This document shows, piece after piece, positions 13,480 to 26,191 of a stretch of 64,000 bases of DNA. The position numbers and the translations under genes were made by a program. A model generated the notes under the pieces. The model worked only from the letters and a program-made list of their open reading frames with translations. It ran no database searches and had not been told where the DNA came from. Within the stretch, counting starts at the first letter, position 1, and each line of letters begins with the position of its first letter. The stretch is taken from contig NC_090984.1 in NCBI RefSeq assembly GCF_041146395.1, positions 85,137,114 through 85,201,113 on the forward strand. Reading direction: 5' to 3'. This DNA comes from Eulemur rufifrons (Eukaryota; Chordata; Mammalia; Primates; Lemuridae).

Positions 13480-13823
13480 ATCTGGAGCAGGGGTTTGCAA
13501 ATTATGGCCTGCTGGCCAAATCCTACCTACCATCTGTTTTTGTATGGTCCATAAGCTAGGAATGTTTTTCACATTTTTTAATGAATAAAAAAAAATAAAA
13601 GAATATTTCAGGACACACAAAAATTGTGTGAAATTCAAATTTCAGTGTCCATGAATAAAGTGATATTGGAACACAGTCACATTCATTCATTTACATGTTG
13701 TCTATGGTGGATTTCACACTACCATGGCCGAGTTAAGTAGTTATAAGAGAAATCGTGTGACCTGCAAAGTCATTTCACTATAAGGCACTTTCCAGAAAAA
13801 ATTTGCCAATCCCTGATCTAGAG
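13480..13823 (+). mobile_element. hAT-superfamily (Charlie-like) non-autonomous DNA transposon
   Basis: The element is 13488-13815 (328 bp). It opens with CAGGGGTTTGCAAATTATGG and closes with a matching inverted end (reverse complement CAGGGATTGGCAAATTTT). The flanking 8-bp duplication is ATCTGGAG at 13480-13487 and ATCTAGAG at 13816-13823, one mismatch, as expected for hAT. The interior (TATTGGAACACAGTCACATTCATT) matches a common mammalian medium-reiterated repeat I cannot name with certainty. Confidence 0.85.
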
Positions 13824-13927
13824 CACCAAAGGCCTGTGACTTACAGAGAAATAAAGATACAAAAATTCAGATCAAATAAGTTTAGATGGAAGCAATGAGT
13901 CCTTTATTTTATCTAAGAATTCATACA

Positions 13928-14364
13928 CAGTCATGACAGTTTGGTCAGCAACAGACTGCATATACATGGGTGGTCCCATATGATTATAATATCCTATTTT
14001 TACTGTACCTTTTCTATGTTTAGGTATTTTTAGAGACACAAATACTTTCCATTGTATTACAGTTGCTTACAGTATTCAGAACAGTCAAGTGCTCTACAGG
14101 TTTATAGCCCAGGAGCAATAGGCTGTACCCTATAGCCTAGGTGTGCGGTGGGCTGCACCAACTAGGTCTGTACCCTGTAGCCCAGGTGTGTGGTGGGCTC
14201 ACCAACTAGGCTGTCCCCTGTAGCCCAGGTGGGCGGTAGGCTGCATCAACTAGGCTGTACCCGACAGCCTAGGTGTGTGGTAGGCCACACCAACTAGGTC
14301 TGTGGAAGTGCACTCTATGCTGTTTGCACAACAACGTTCTCAGAATGTTATGCAATACATGACT
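13928..14364 (+). mobile_element. MER2 (Tigger-type) element with internal tandem expansion
   Basis: It begins CAGTCATGACAG and contains GGTGGTCCCATATGATTATA, TTACTGTACCTTTTCTATGT, CTTACAGTATTCAGAACAGT and CTCAGAATG...CATGACT, the MER2 order. It is about 437 bp against roughly 345 bp for the consensus as I recall it. The excess is explained by four copies of a 44-bp internal unit at 14120-14296. Confidence 0.85.
14120..14296. repeat. 44-bp x 4 tandem repeat inside MER2
   Basis: Four units begin with AGG(T)CTGTNCCC at about 14120, 14164, 14207 and 14252, each ending CACCAACT or CATCAACT. Units differ by several substitutions, so the expansion is not recent. Confidence 0.85.
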
Positions 14365-14700
14365 ATACTTCACTTTTACCTTTTTCTCCCAAAATATCAC
14401 TTTAGTTGTAACATTCAAGGATATTTCAAATAATCATTAGACACTATACTTACCCTTATTCTCTTGGCTCCATATATGTAGATAAAGTTATAGATACATT
14501 GTTCACTTTTAACCAAATAAATACAGGCACCTAATTTTCTAAAAAATCAAGTAGTGACAGACAGAAGGCTTATAATTTAAGCAAATGTCCCTTGTCTTAC
14601 TTCTTCCCGGCTCCTCACTTAAATACTTATAAGTCTTTTTGCTGTTTCTTCTGGTAGTTACTTAACTAAAAATTGTGCTTAAGTTGCTCTTTTTTTCCAG
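14365..14700. other. Unassigned AT-rich intergenic sequence
   Basis: No gene or repeat recognised. Confidence 0.4.
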
Positions 14701-14840
14701 TTTTGTTTTGTTCTGTTTTTTAGAGACAGAGTCTCGCTATGTTGCCCAGGTTGGCCTCAAATTCCTGGGCTCAAGGGATCCTCCCACCTCAACCTCCCAA
14801 GTAGCTGGGACTCCAGGTGTGCACCACCACACACAGGCTC
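14701..14840 (-). repeat. Alu-type monomer (FLAM/FRAM-like or truncated Alu), antisense
   Basis: GAGACAGAGTCTCGCTATGT through CCACACACAGGCTC is a single antisense Alu monomer without a second half. The short frame across it is a by-product. Confidence 0.85.
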
Positions 14841-15640
14841 ACATTCTTCCCCACGCTTTATTGATTGATCAATTCAGATGTTACGTAAACTGTGTAAGAA
14901 GTTATCTCACAATTTTTAGTTAACTCAGTAATCAGTGCTCACATCACGATTGTGTAAACATTTATTGCCACAGAGACAAGTGGTAGCCCATAGTTACCTT
15001 TCTAACTTATACTCCTTTTTGTTTTGTTCCATGTGTTTGAAGGCTTTAGAAGGGGAACTCTGAGTCCCAGTACCATCGGAAGTTCTAGCTCTCCAACAAT
15101 GATCTTCCCCAAACTCAGGGCATTATCAGAGCAAGTACATGTCTACAAAATAGGTTATGCAGCACGGATATTGCTTTCAAAATAAATGGTCTGTTCACAA
15201 TGACAGGAACTCGGGTCTAAACTTCCCTTCCAAGGCTTAATACTTCAGTGTGGCTCTTACAGAAGGCAGAGCTTAGGCTTCTTGCTTCCAGTCCTAAGGG
15301 CAAGAGTAGGAAAAAGGTGAGGCCGGCAGTTCTGCATCCCTCACTCTGTCTGCTTACAGAACACTTTAGCAAAGAACGAATTCCCCCAAACCTTCCTGCT
15401 CCAGTCTCTAAAAGTGAAAGAAAATCAAGAACGCCATGAACCCAGGCCACATGTATCCTTAGATGAGACGCTAACTAACACTTCCAAGAATTCTCAGTGA
15501 GAACCAACCAAGGGCTCCTGCCCACCCTCAGAACTTTGCTCAGTGCGAGCCCAAGAGATAGAAGCAGACAGTGGATCAGAATCTGATCTACCGCTAGGTG
15601 GGAGGATCCTCAAAATCATAACCCAAACCTCACGTGATCA
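14841..15640. other. Intergenic sequence, no gene recognised
   Basis: Opposed frames of 77 and 63 codons at 15217-15450 overlap in antisense and have no known motif. No splice-supported exon is seen. Confidence 0.4.
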
Positions 15641-15830
15641 TTTCACATACTTCAGGTGTAGAGCTGACCTGTAAGCAAGAGCTTTCTTATTACAACACCA
15701 CAGTGAATAACCCTACGTACAAATGCCACTTTCACACACAGACAAATGTACCTAGAGGATACATTTCCAAAAGTAGAATTGTTGGGGCAAAAGATATAGG
15801 CATTGATTGCTGTTTTAAATAGCATATATA
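15641..15830 (-). repeat. Old L1 fragment, antisense
   Basis: ACATTTCCAAAAGTAGAATTGTTGGGGCAAAAG matches the antisense L1M phrase normally read as 'aattcctagaagtggaattgctgggtcaaag'. Edges are approximate. Confidence 0.55.
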
Positions 15831-16387
15831 TATTACATATAGCGTCTTTTAGAATCTGATCTTTGTTTATACTCTACAATTTCTAGACCCAAAATGTGCA
15901 TGACTACATGTGTAAAATTAAATTGCATCTTTATGCATGACGTGTGTTCATTTTTCCAGGCCAATTAGAGATTGATCATAAATTGTATTTCTTACCAAAG
16001 TACCTCCCCACACTCTTTGTGACTGAGTACAGTGCCTTCTAAATTGAACCTGTCACCTACCACTCTACCCTCATACTGCTGGCTGCATCCTGTCTATTCC
16101 AAAGTCATCCTCCACACTGGTGTCCATAATCTCCTCAACTCCAACTTCAGCAATGCTCTCCCTTTAGCAGAAATGTTGCCTTATAACAAAAGGCAGATCC
16201 ATGCTGACTTCACTATAGACCAGTGAGAATTCTGACTCCACCAAAGGAGCCAGCCTGCATGCCAGTGGCAAGCATAAACAACATGCTCGTTTCTGAGAGA
16301 AAGAGAGATTGAGAGGGACTCTCCTCCAAGAGATTACCTTCACTCAAAGAAAATCAAATCATTTTTCATTAACTGTACTTAGGAAAT
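15831..16387. other. Unassigned intergenic sequence, perhaps L2 remnant
   Basis: Pyrimidine-rich text at 16025-16200 vaguely resembles L2 but I cannot align it with confidence. No gene is seen. Confidence 0.35.
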
Positions 16388-16670
16388 GGCCGGGCAGATG
16401 GCTGACATTTGTAATCCTAGCACTTTGGGAAGCCAAACCAGGAGAAGTGCTTGAGGATAGGAGTTTGAGACCAGCCTGGGCAACTTAGCAAGACCCTGTC
16501 TATATAAAAAGTTTAAACATTAGCTGGGCATGGTGGTGCATGTCTATAGCTCCAGCTACTTGGGAGGCTGAGGCAGGAGGATCACCTGAGCCCCCAGGAG
16601 TTTGAGGTTGCAGTGAGCTGTGATTCAGTCACCGTACTTCAGCATGGGTGATAGAGTGAGGCCCTGTTTC

Positions 16671-16704
<34 letters not shown>

Positions 16705-16705
16705 G
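16388..16705 (+). repeat. Alu SINE (old, AluJ-like)
   Basis: Full dimer starting GGCCGGGCAGATGGCTGACA, with a tail that has evolved into (GAAAA)n at 16671-16705. Many substitutions indicate an old copy. Confidence 0.93.
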
Positions 16706-17740
16706 GTAAGTATCCTCTGATTTAATAAAATCCCTTTTAGAGATAACTTATAATTTTAGTGAATGTCTTCCAATCTGCTCTTAGCCAGATACACTTATTA
16801 AGCAAATTACTATTGCCTCAACCCCACAGGTCGTGTTTCTAAAAGTTAGTATAGCTTTGTTCAAGATAGAAGTCTATAAGCTTATTGCATTTGGCAGCTT
16901 CAGTGATTTGATTTCTGCTGAAAACAATGTTTTGAAGTATTTGACAATCAGAGAAATGAAAGAAACATCTGCCCCATTCCTTCTCAGAGAATATTTACAA
17001 TACACTTTGAGACCACAATTGATAATAAATGTAATAAAAGACTTTACCATAAAGCTAGGCAGTAAAAATTATGTCCACCTGGTAATATATTTTAAAAATA
17101 ATACTCAATGCTGGTAGGATAGTGTGAATTAATCATACTTTGCCAGGCAGTAATTTGGAATACGTATCAAGAGTCTTTCTAAAATGTGAAGGGGCTGACG
17201 GTGAGTGGTGTGGTTATAATCTGACAGATCCTGCAGTATCGGAACTGCTCCGCGTCTGGACTGTGGCGGTGGATACACAGACCTACACAAGTGACACAGT
17301 TGTAAAGAATGGAACACACACACCCAAGTGAGTACAAGTAAAACTGGAAAAATCTGAATGAGATCAGTGTACCGTAACAATGTCAATATCCTGGCTGTGT
17401 CCCATAGTCTGGCTAAATGTCAGCCTTGGGGGAAGCCTGGCCAAGCATACGAGTGAACTCTGTGTGTGGTCTTTCTGACAACTGCATGTGAACCTACAAT
17501 TATCTTAATAAAAATTTCAGTGCAAAACTGTGAACCTGCCAAGATAAATGATGTGCAAAGTTACCCATAGGTAAAAGAAGAAATTAATTTGTGTACTATA
17601 AAATGTTAGCTATAAGAGAGTTATAATATAAGAGGAGATCTGCACATTGCGGAGGCCAGGAGGTGTAAATAGCTCAGCGGAGGCCATCCACTCTTATTAC
17701 TTAAGGGAGGGGACGAGAGGGGCGTGACTTTTTGGTCCCA
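16706..17740. other. Mostly old L1-derived intergenic sequence
   Basis: About 17100-17190 (GCCAGGCAGTAATTTGGAAT) and 17400-17520 (ending CTTAATAAAAATTTCAG) resemble old L1 3' ends; the rest is unassigned. The 94-codon frame at 16833-17117 has no recognisable motif. Confidence 0.4.
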
Positions 17741-18400
17741 ATAAATCTGTACCAAGAACCCTATCCTTTAGAAATAAAAGATGTCCACTGTAGCATTATT
17801 TATAATTAGAAAAAATACTGGAAACAACCTAAAAGTCCATCATTATGCAAATAATCAATACATGTGATATTTATACCATGGAATATCATGTAGCCATTTA
17901 ATCAAAGATGAAACATAAGATATAACAGCGTAAGATATAAGGGAGGGAGAGGACTGTGTGGACTTTAGAGTATCCAAAGTATTATAAAGGGGGAGAATGC
18001 TGGAAAAGCACGCATCAAAGAGTTAATAACAAGCCCTAAAAAGAAATTTCAGACAATCTGGGAAAAGGTCAATGCAGAATGAGTATGATATTATATTAAG
18101 TAATTATTGTGAATTTTGGGGGATCCAATAACGTGTGGTTTTTTTTAAGTCTTTACCCCTTATCCATTAGTGATACATACTGAAATAAATACAGAAGAAA
18201 TGATATGATGTCTGGATGCATTTGCTTTAAATACTCTGGAAGTGTCCATATATTATTTGCATAATTTAAAAAGTAAAATAAAACAAATCTTATTTCTGAA
18301 CTATACAATGGGTTAACTAGTCTTTTTCTTTATACTTTACTGTATTTTCTAAGTTTTCTATGATAAACAACTACAAGAAAGGACATGGAGGAGGAAAAAA
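17741..18400 (+). repeat. Old L1 (L1M-type) 3' end fragments
   Basis: TGTAGCATTATTTATAATTA, CTGGAAACAACCTAAAAGTC, CCATGGAATATCATGTAGCC and then CTTTATACTTTACTGTATTT with TCTATGATAAACAACTAC are the usual old L1 ORF2-end and 3' UTR phrases in order. A second 3' UTR-like block (18060-18250) suggests two overlapping insertions. Confidence 0.7.
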
Positions 18401-18849
18401 GTAGGATATATTTAGAGACATCAGACCAGAGAAATAAATTATTTATATACAGGTAATTGCAGCACTAATTATATTAACCTGGAGACATTCGCTTTTAAGG
18501 GGCAATTTACCTTTAAATTTACCAACTGAGTGGTTGCAGATGCCCTTAACTGTGGATGGTGGAACTGATTGCTCACAGAGTGATCCACGCAGCTGTCCTC
18601 CTGCCCGAATTGCCTGGGAATGAGGTTAGCGCTTCCTGGTGGGTTCCGTGGGTCTGAATAATTGTATCTTAGGCTAGTAGCTCTCAACTGAGGGAGCCCA
18701 CCAGAATAAACAAGGACAAATTTTTTTTCAAAATACAATGACAAATACTGAATAAGTCCCCATAGGGTACAGGCATGTGTATTGTCTAAAGTTCCCTAGG
18801 TGATTGGGATGGGCACACATGGTCAAGAATCCCTGACATACATATTCTG
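18401..18849. other. Unassigned intergenic sequence
   Basis: The 91-codon minus-strand frame at 18469-18744 has no known motif. No repeat is named. Confidence 0.4.
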
Positions 18850-18942
18850 TGTGTGTGTGTGCGCGCGCGCGCGCGCTCTCGTGCGTGTGACAGAGAGAGG
18901 GAGGGAGAGAGAGAGAGAGAGAGAGCGCGCGCGAGCACGCAC
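18850..18942. repeat. Compound (GT)n(GC)n(GA)n simple repeat
   Basis: (GT)n passes into (GC)n at 18861-18876, then CTCTCGTGCGTGTGACAGAG, a (GA)n run at 18891-18925 and a final GCGCGCGCG. The alternating purine-pyrimidine part could form Z-DNA and the GA run is a polypurine tract. It ends about 185 bp upstream of the PWWP3A retrocopy. Confidence 0.93.
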
Positions 18943-19126
18943 TTTAAATATTTTTGGAAGTATATATAACAAGGTGGTAAAAAGGTGGCTTTGGGGACAT
19001 TTCACTGTATATCCTTTTGTGCTTTTTAAACTTATGCAAATGCATGCATTACCTATTCAAATAAAGTGAAAAGTGAATGAAAATCAAATTTTAAAAGAGC
19101 CTCTGTCTTAGACATTTCAGCTTGTC

Positions 19127-19141
19127 AGAATCCACTTTTCT
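19127..19141 (+). repeat. Target-site duplication, 5' copy (PWWP3A retrocopy)
   Basis: AGAATCCACTTTTCT lies directly before the GC-rich 5' UTR of the retrocopy. It is identical to the 3' copy after the poly(A) tail, the signature of L1-mediated retroposition. Confidence 0.95.
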
Positions 19142-19165
19142 CCCCCGCCCCCGGCCCCGCGGGGA

Positions 19166-19196
<31 letters not shown>

Positions 19197-19266
19197 GCAC
19201 ATCGGCCGTCAGACCTTGAAGTACTTTGTTTGTGCCAAATCATTACTGCTTGCCACATGAGTCTAA

Positions 19267-19401
<135 letters not shown>

Positions 19402-20474
19402 TAGAGGAAAAAATTAAGGTGAAAAGCACAGACGTTGAGGTCCTGAGGAAGTCTTAGATTGAAGCCATTGCCTCCTCCTTAGTCCATTCGACCTCGCAGA
19501 ACGAGGTTCTTGCTGCACCTCTGGAGGAGCTGACCTACAGAGGATCACTTCGGGTGGCTCTGGATGTTATGAGTGAGAGAGCCAGTCTGAGCCAAGAAGG
19601 CTCTTCAAGGACAGTAGGAATGGCTCCATCTCGGAGAGGGAAGCAGCCCGCGGAGCCAGCCCCCTCACTCTGCGATTCGGACTATTCCCCACCTCAGGGG
19701 AGGAGGGAGTGTGCACCGCAAAGCCTGTCAGGTCCATCCCCTTGTGAAAAGGACGCCCGGTACAGAGCGAACCACAAGAAGGGGCTCCGGAAAAGTGCAC
19801 ACCCTGGAGGCCTGCTGGCCCCTGCGGCTGGAGATGGTTCTCGGGATGGCAGCGGGGCCAGAGTGCACGGCAGAGATTAGACTCTTGCAAGTAAGAGGGG
19901 AAGAAATTCTGCACAGAAGCCCGGCCTGTGCCAGAAGGTACCTTTGACATCAGAGGGAGAAAATGGCAAAGAGAGTGAGAGAAAGGCAGGCGGCTGGACA
20001 GCCCTGTCCCCCTCCTGCAGGGTCAAGGAAGATGATCCGTGTGCCAGGGCCGAGGGCCGGGACCCGGGCCTGCCGCTGGGCAGCCTCACGGTGCCCCCGG
20101 GCCCTGCGCACTTGGCCTGCTCAGAGGCCGGAGAATGTCCCTCCAAGAGGCTGTGCCTGGATGGCAGCCAGAGGCCGCCAGCCACTCCGCTGGAGATGGG
20201 GGCCGAGGGGCCCGAGCTGTCTCCCAGGCAGGGGCTGAGGGAGCGCATGACCCTGCGCAGCGCCGCCAGGCCCAGCCAGCCTTCCCCACACGCTCCCGCT
20301 GAGGACACAAGAAGACTCCGTCTTCCGGATTCTAGGAAGCTGGAGGAAGATCTTCAGTCTTCCGAAGAGTCCATGGAGTTCAGTTCCATCAACTCCATCC
20401 TGGAAGAAGACGAGGATGATGAGGAGCCGCCGAGAATCCTTTTATATCACGAACCACGTTCATTTTAAGTAGGA

Positions 20475-21398
20475 ATGCTAGTCTGGCTTAAATACCAAAA
20501 ATACCCCTTCTGGCCAGCAGTGGTCAAGAGCGTCAGGCGGCGAGACAAGAAAGCTAGCGTGCTTTTCATCGAAGGAGACATGAACCCAAAGGGGCGGGGG
20601 ATTATGGTGTCTCTGAAAAGACTAAAGCACTTCGACTGCAAAGAGAAACAGGCGCTTCTGAACAAGGCCAGAGAGGACTTCGACCAGGCCATCGGCTGGT
20701 GCGTGTCCCTCATCACCGACTACAGGGTCCGGTTAGGTTGTGGGTCCTTCGCCGGTTCTTTCCTGGAGTATTATGCTGCCCACATAAGCTACCCCGTGTG
20801 GAAGTCTATCCAGCAGGACGCCCTGGGGACCAGGTTCCCACAGCTGAGCCGAGGGGACCCCAAGGAGCCAGAGGTGGACAGCGCCCTGGGACGGAGGCAG
20901 CCCTATAGGAAGGTGCTTCCCGATCGCTCTCGGGCTGCCCGTGACCGGGCCAACCAGAAGCTGGTGGAGTACATTGTGAAGGCCCGCGGCGCCGAGAGCC
21001 ACCTGCGTGCCGTGCTAAAGAGTGGGCGGCCGTCGCGCTGGCTGGAGACCTTCCTGAACTCCAGCCAACCTGTGACCTGCGTGGAGACGTACCTGGAGGA
21101 CGAGGAGCAGCTGGACCTGGTGGTGAAGTACCTGCAGGGCGTCTGCCAGGAGATGGGCAGCACCGTGCTGACGCGCACCCACGGCGACAGGATCCGGTTC
21201 GTCCTGGACGTGCTTCTGCCCGAGCTAAGCTGCTGTCCCCTCTTGCAGGCTATCATCTGCGCGATCTCCGCAGTGGATGCGGTGGACTATAAGACAGCGG
21301 AGGAAAAGTACATAAAGGGACCTTCGCTGAGCTACCGGGAAAAAGAAATATTTGATAACCAGCTCTTAAAAGAAAGGAGCCGGCGCTGTCAGTGGTGA
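20475..21398 (+). other. Open 307-codon PWWP-domain frame inside the retrocopy
   Basis: Directly after the last premature stop, an ATG at 20475 opens a frame of 307 codons to the natural stop. It covers the PWWP domain (residues about 2-100, FWPA motif at about 12-15) and the whole C-terminal region of the parent. Nothing in it is disabling. It might be translated if transcribed, or may simply not have decayed yet. I see no promoter evidence beyond the inherited GC-rich 5' UTR. Confidence 0.6.
21225..21248 (+). other. Retained 24-bp intron 3' end (splice fossil) in the retrocopy
   Basis: Between codons for VLLPE and AIICAIS, which are adjacent in the parent family, sits a 24-bp segment ending CTGTCCCCTCTTGCAG. 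That is a polypyrimidine tract plus CAG acceptor. It adds eight residues (LSCCPLLQ) in frame. The copied mRNA evidently used an alternative acceptor 24 bp upstream. Confidence 0.75.
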
Positions 21399-21752
21399 GG
21401 AGGCTGCTCCGCGGCAGGGGGGTCCCGGCCGGGCCTGCGCCACTGGAGCCCGGGACGCGCCGTCAGGCCCTGATGTTCTTCGGGAAGCAGAGCCCGGGGC
21501 TTGCATTTGTGCTGGATCTGTCTACGTTGTCCTGGTTTCCACACTTCTGAACAGCGTTTCGTTAACGTACCAAAAGCCAGTTCTGTTTTCCTGGCACTTT
21601 GTGCAAGATGCATTTCCTGAAACGTTTTAAAAGGACAAAAATAGATGGATGGTGTGTCTTTTCTCGTGACTGTACTGTGTGATTAACAAGAAGTGGCGTT
21701 TGTTTTCTATGCATCTCGTCTGATATTAAATGGCAGTTTAAAAAAAAAAAAA

Positions 21753-21767
21753 AGAATCCACTTTTCT
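21753..21767 (+). repeat. Target-site duplication, 3' copy (PWWP3A retrocopy)
   Basis: AGAATCCACTTTTCT follows the poly(A) tail and matches 19127-19141 at all 15 positions; the first A is shared with the tail. Confidence 0.95.
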
Positions 21768-22765
21768 TTTGCTAAGGTGGTCAAAGTTCTTAAAGGGGAC
21801 ACATTTTTTTTCAGATGTTTTTGCTAAAAAATACCAGAGAAAGTATCTAATGACTTTGAAAGAACACTAGAAATAAGTATGATAAGATATTAATAGCTAT
21901 AAGAACTACTCACCACTTTGGAGGCACGTTCTACCATTGGGAAGTACATAAAGTCAGCCTACATGGAAGAGATGAGGGTTTTCACTTTGCAATAAAAGTA
22001 CAGAATTTCATAAAATATCTCTGATGATAGCAGTTGCCTGGCTCACTTGGGAGAAGAGGTGGAGGTGAGCTTTTCATTAAATATCCTCCGGTGTTGCTTG
22101 AATTTTTGTGCTAAGCACATGTTTTACCAGTTTAAAAAATAATGTTTTAAAAAATTTGAGCATTTAAGACTGTGTGACTAGATGGAACTAGAAGGTGACT
22201 GACCCATGCTCCTAATTTAAAGTTACTCCCAGCAGCCCCTTTGAGTTCAAGGGGCAAAGGTGACTGCACACATCATCAAATATGTGGGGGGCACAGAGCA
22301 ACGGGGGCAGCTGGGGGAGTTTAGCCAGTGTGATGGCCAGGGGTGACCTGATGGGCTGGGCCCGCTGGTCCACAGAAGGATCAGCGGTGTAGAGTCCAGG
22401 CAGGATCCTCAGCTCTTTAACCCAGTGGTGGGTGATGCCAGTCATTTGATCCTCCCTGACCCAACACACTCACTTATAAAATGGAAATACCCTTCCTTCT
22501 AACAACTCTTCCAGATTGGGTGTTGGGGACACGTACACACCCACCCACACTCACACAACATTAAATCTGGAAGATTTATCTTCCATTCCCCAAAAATGCA
22601 GGAAACATCAGTTCTCAGGACTCAGGGTTTCACATTGATTTGTAATCTCCTTTTTCTTTTTACAGTATTCTAGTTAAAAAGGCAATGAGAATTCATTGCT
22701 GGCCTATCTATACTTCAAGTGCACAAGGCACTTTTTAATTATTTGTTAAATATTAAATTTACAGG
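21768..22765. other. Intergenic sequence with L1-like remnants
   Basis: About 21880-22160 reads like an old L1 3' UTR (TTGCTTGAATTTTTGTGCTAAGCACATG, A-rich end). The rest (22165-22765) is unassigned; the 85-codon minus-strand frame at 22212-22469 has no known motif. Confidence 0.4.
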
Positions 22766-23020
22766 ATAAGCACTTCGGGAGGCTGAGTTGGGAGGTTCGC
22801 TTGAGGCCAGGAATTCAAGACCAGCCTAAGCAAGAGCAACAAAACAAAAAATAGAAAAATTAGCCAGGCATGGTGGCCTGCAGTCCCAGCTACTGGGGAG
22901 GCTAAGGCAGGATGATCATTTGAACCCAGGAGTTCGAGGTTGCAGTGAGGTATGATATGATGCCACTGCACTCTAGCCCGGGTGACAGAGTGAGACTCTG
23001 TCTAAAAAAAAAAAAAAAAA
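22766..23020 (+). repeat. Alu SINE, 5'-truncated
   Basis: It begins within the left monomer (GCACTTCGGGAGGCTGAG) and continues to an A17 tail at about 23004-23020. The right monomer is complete. Confidence 0.92.
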
Positions 23021-23312
23021 TTTATATGAAAATTCTGTTAGCATTTTCAAGCATTGACATAAGTCACTCTCCTGCCATCCTTTCATTATAAGGTGATTTT
23101 GACAACTGTTAAACAGGAGAAGATCAGATAAGATTTGAATAAAGACTTCAAGTTCATAGGCTCCATGCTCATAGGCAAGCCCACTTTCACAAACACCCAG
23201 AAATGAGACTCTAGGGGGGAATTTTGCTCTCAGTTGTCCTTGGGTTGGTTAAAGGTACTTACCAAATGATGGATATAAAATAATTCTATGGTCTCTGTTA
23301 CTCAGAATGATT
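23021..23312. other. Unassigned short intergenic interval between Alus
   Basis: No gene or repeat recognised. Confidence 0.4.
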
Positions 23313-23319
23313 TAAAACT

Positions 23320-24830
<1,511 letters not shown>

Positions 24831-25225
24831 TCCATAAGATTCTTGAGACTTCAATCAACCAACTGTAGCGTTTGGATCTCATTTGTATCTTGATTCAAAT
24901 AAACTATTTTTAAAAATATGAAAGACAGTAAAGGAAAATTGAATACTGACTGGATATTTGATATTAAAGAATTTTTGAGTGATAATAGATGGCATTAATT
25001 TTTTTAAATGATTCCACTTTGTTCAATTTAAAATATTTATGGATGAAATGCCTGGGATTTGCTGTGAAATAATCCAGTGGGGAAGGGAGGCACAGAGGAA
25101 CGAGACAGCCGTGAGACCTCTTGAACCTGGATGATCAGTACGCGGGAGTTCACGTGCTGGTCTCTCTACTGATGTTCAAGTCTTATTTTCCATAATAAAA
25201 GTTAAAATAAAAATAAATCAAGTGC
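24831..25225 (+). repeat. Old L1 (L1M-type) 3' UTR
   Basis: TTGAGACTTCAATCAACCAACTG, ATCTTGATTCAAATAAACTA, GACTGGATATTTGATATTAA, GGGATTTGCTGTGAAATAAT, CCAGTGGGGA and TTTCCATAATAAAAGTT are successive pieces of the L1M 3' UTR. It is sense oriented. Confidence 0.75.
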
Positions 25226-26159
25226 CTCTGAGAGAGTGGGGCAGTCAGGGATTCACACTTCACCTTGAACTCATCTCCTAAGACTCCTTCCTCTCACCAT
25301 CAGCAGGAGGACCCATGCCCACCGTGTGAGTCCAGGTGTTCTGTGTTGATGCAAAGCCTTCTTTAAAACCTTTGCTGTCTGCAACTGCTCTCCAAGCACT
25401 CAAGGAACTGCCAATCAATCTTCAGTGAAAAAACTCAGGAGTAGCAACTTGGGCTTCGCTGTGCAGCTCATTGCTTTACTGACACCTGTAAGTGACGGTT
25501 TAAGGAACGTCTGTGCCAGCAAGCATTCCTAGTTTGAGTGATGAGACTCACCACCCGATGGTCTACAGGGTCCTGCAAGGAGCAGCAGGCCACTCCAGTG
25601 CCCCAGCACCTGGGCACGCTGACAACCAGCAAGGGCAAGGGTGTCTGCCTAGAGGGAGCAGCGCATGGGGAGAAGACCAGCAGCAAGAGGGAAGGAGGTC
25701 ATTGGGCATGGGACAGAAAAAAAGAGGCAGCAAAACCCCCTGCAACTAAATGAAGTGTCGCCCAGGGCACGCTGTCCTTAGAAAAGAGATGGAAACCCTC
25801 TTCCACTCCCTGCCCCAGCCTGCTCTTCCTCCCCCACAGCTCGCACTCAGGAAGCAGTGCCAGTTCTCAGGAGGCTGCAGTTACTTACCTAGGATTAGGA
25901 TGACTGGCACATGGGGGCCACTCAGATTCCTGACTTTGCCCCTTCTCATTACTGGCAAGAGGGCGAAGACAGTAATACCTCAACCAGATACCAAAGAGAA
26001 ACTGTCAGAACATGGGATTACTTTGTACCACAATTGAGATTTGTATTCTAACAGCCTGATGGCTGGGAGAAGCACTTTTGATGGGTATCTTTGAACACAA
26101 TCAAAATAATCAAATTAATTTATATATAATATTTATACTGGTGATTGAAAAAGAAACCA
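25226..26159. other. Intergenic sequence beyond the GCH1 3' end
   Basis: No repeat or exon is recognised. Overlapping frames of 60-95 codons at 25468-26037 on both strands are not supported by any motif. Confidence 0.4.
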
Positions 26160-26185
26160 CTTTCACAAGAACAAAGTTATAACGC

Positions 26186-26191
26186 TTTAAT
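26186..26191 (-). promoter_or_regulatory. GCH1: Candidate distal GCH1 polyadenylation signal (ATTAAA)
   Basis: Plus-strand TTTAAT gives ATTAAA on the GCH1 strand about 2.0 kb after the stop codon. Cleavage would fall near 26155-26175. Other weak variants lie nearby. Confidence 0.4.

Noticed and set aside
14675..14923. 82-codon frame with [14 protein letters not shown] text
   Set aside because: This is the standard translation of an antisense Alu monomer, not a protein.
19711..20310. Alternative-frame ORFs of 70-143 codons on both strands across the PWWP3A retrocopy
   Set aside because: They overlap the frame that matches PWWP3A and come from its GC-rich composition.
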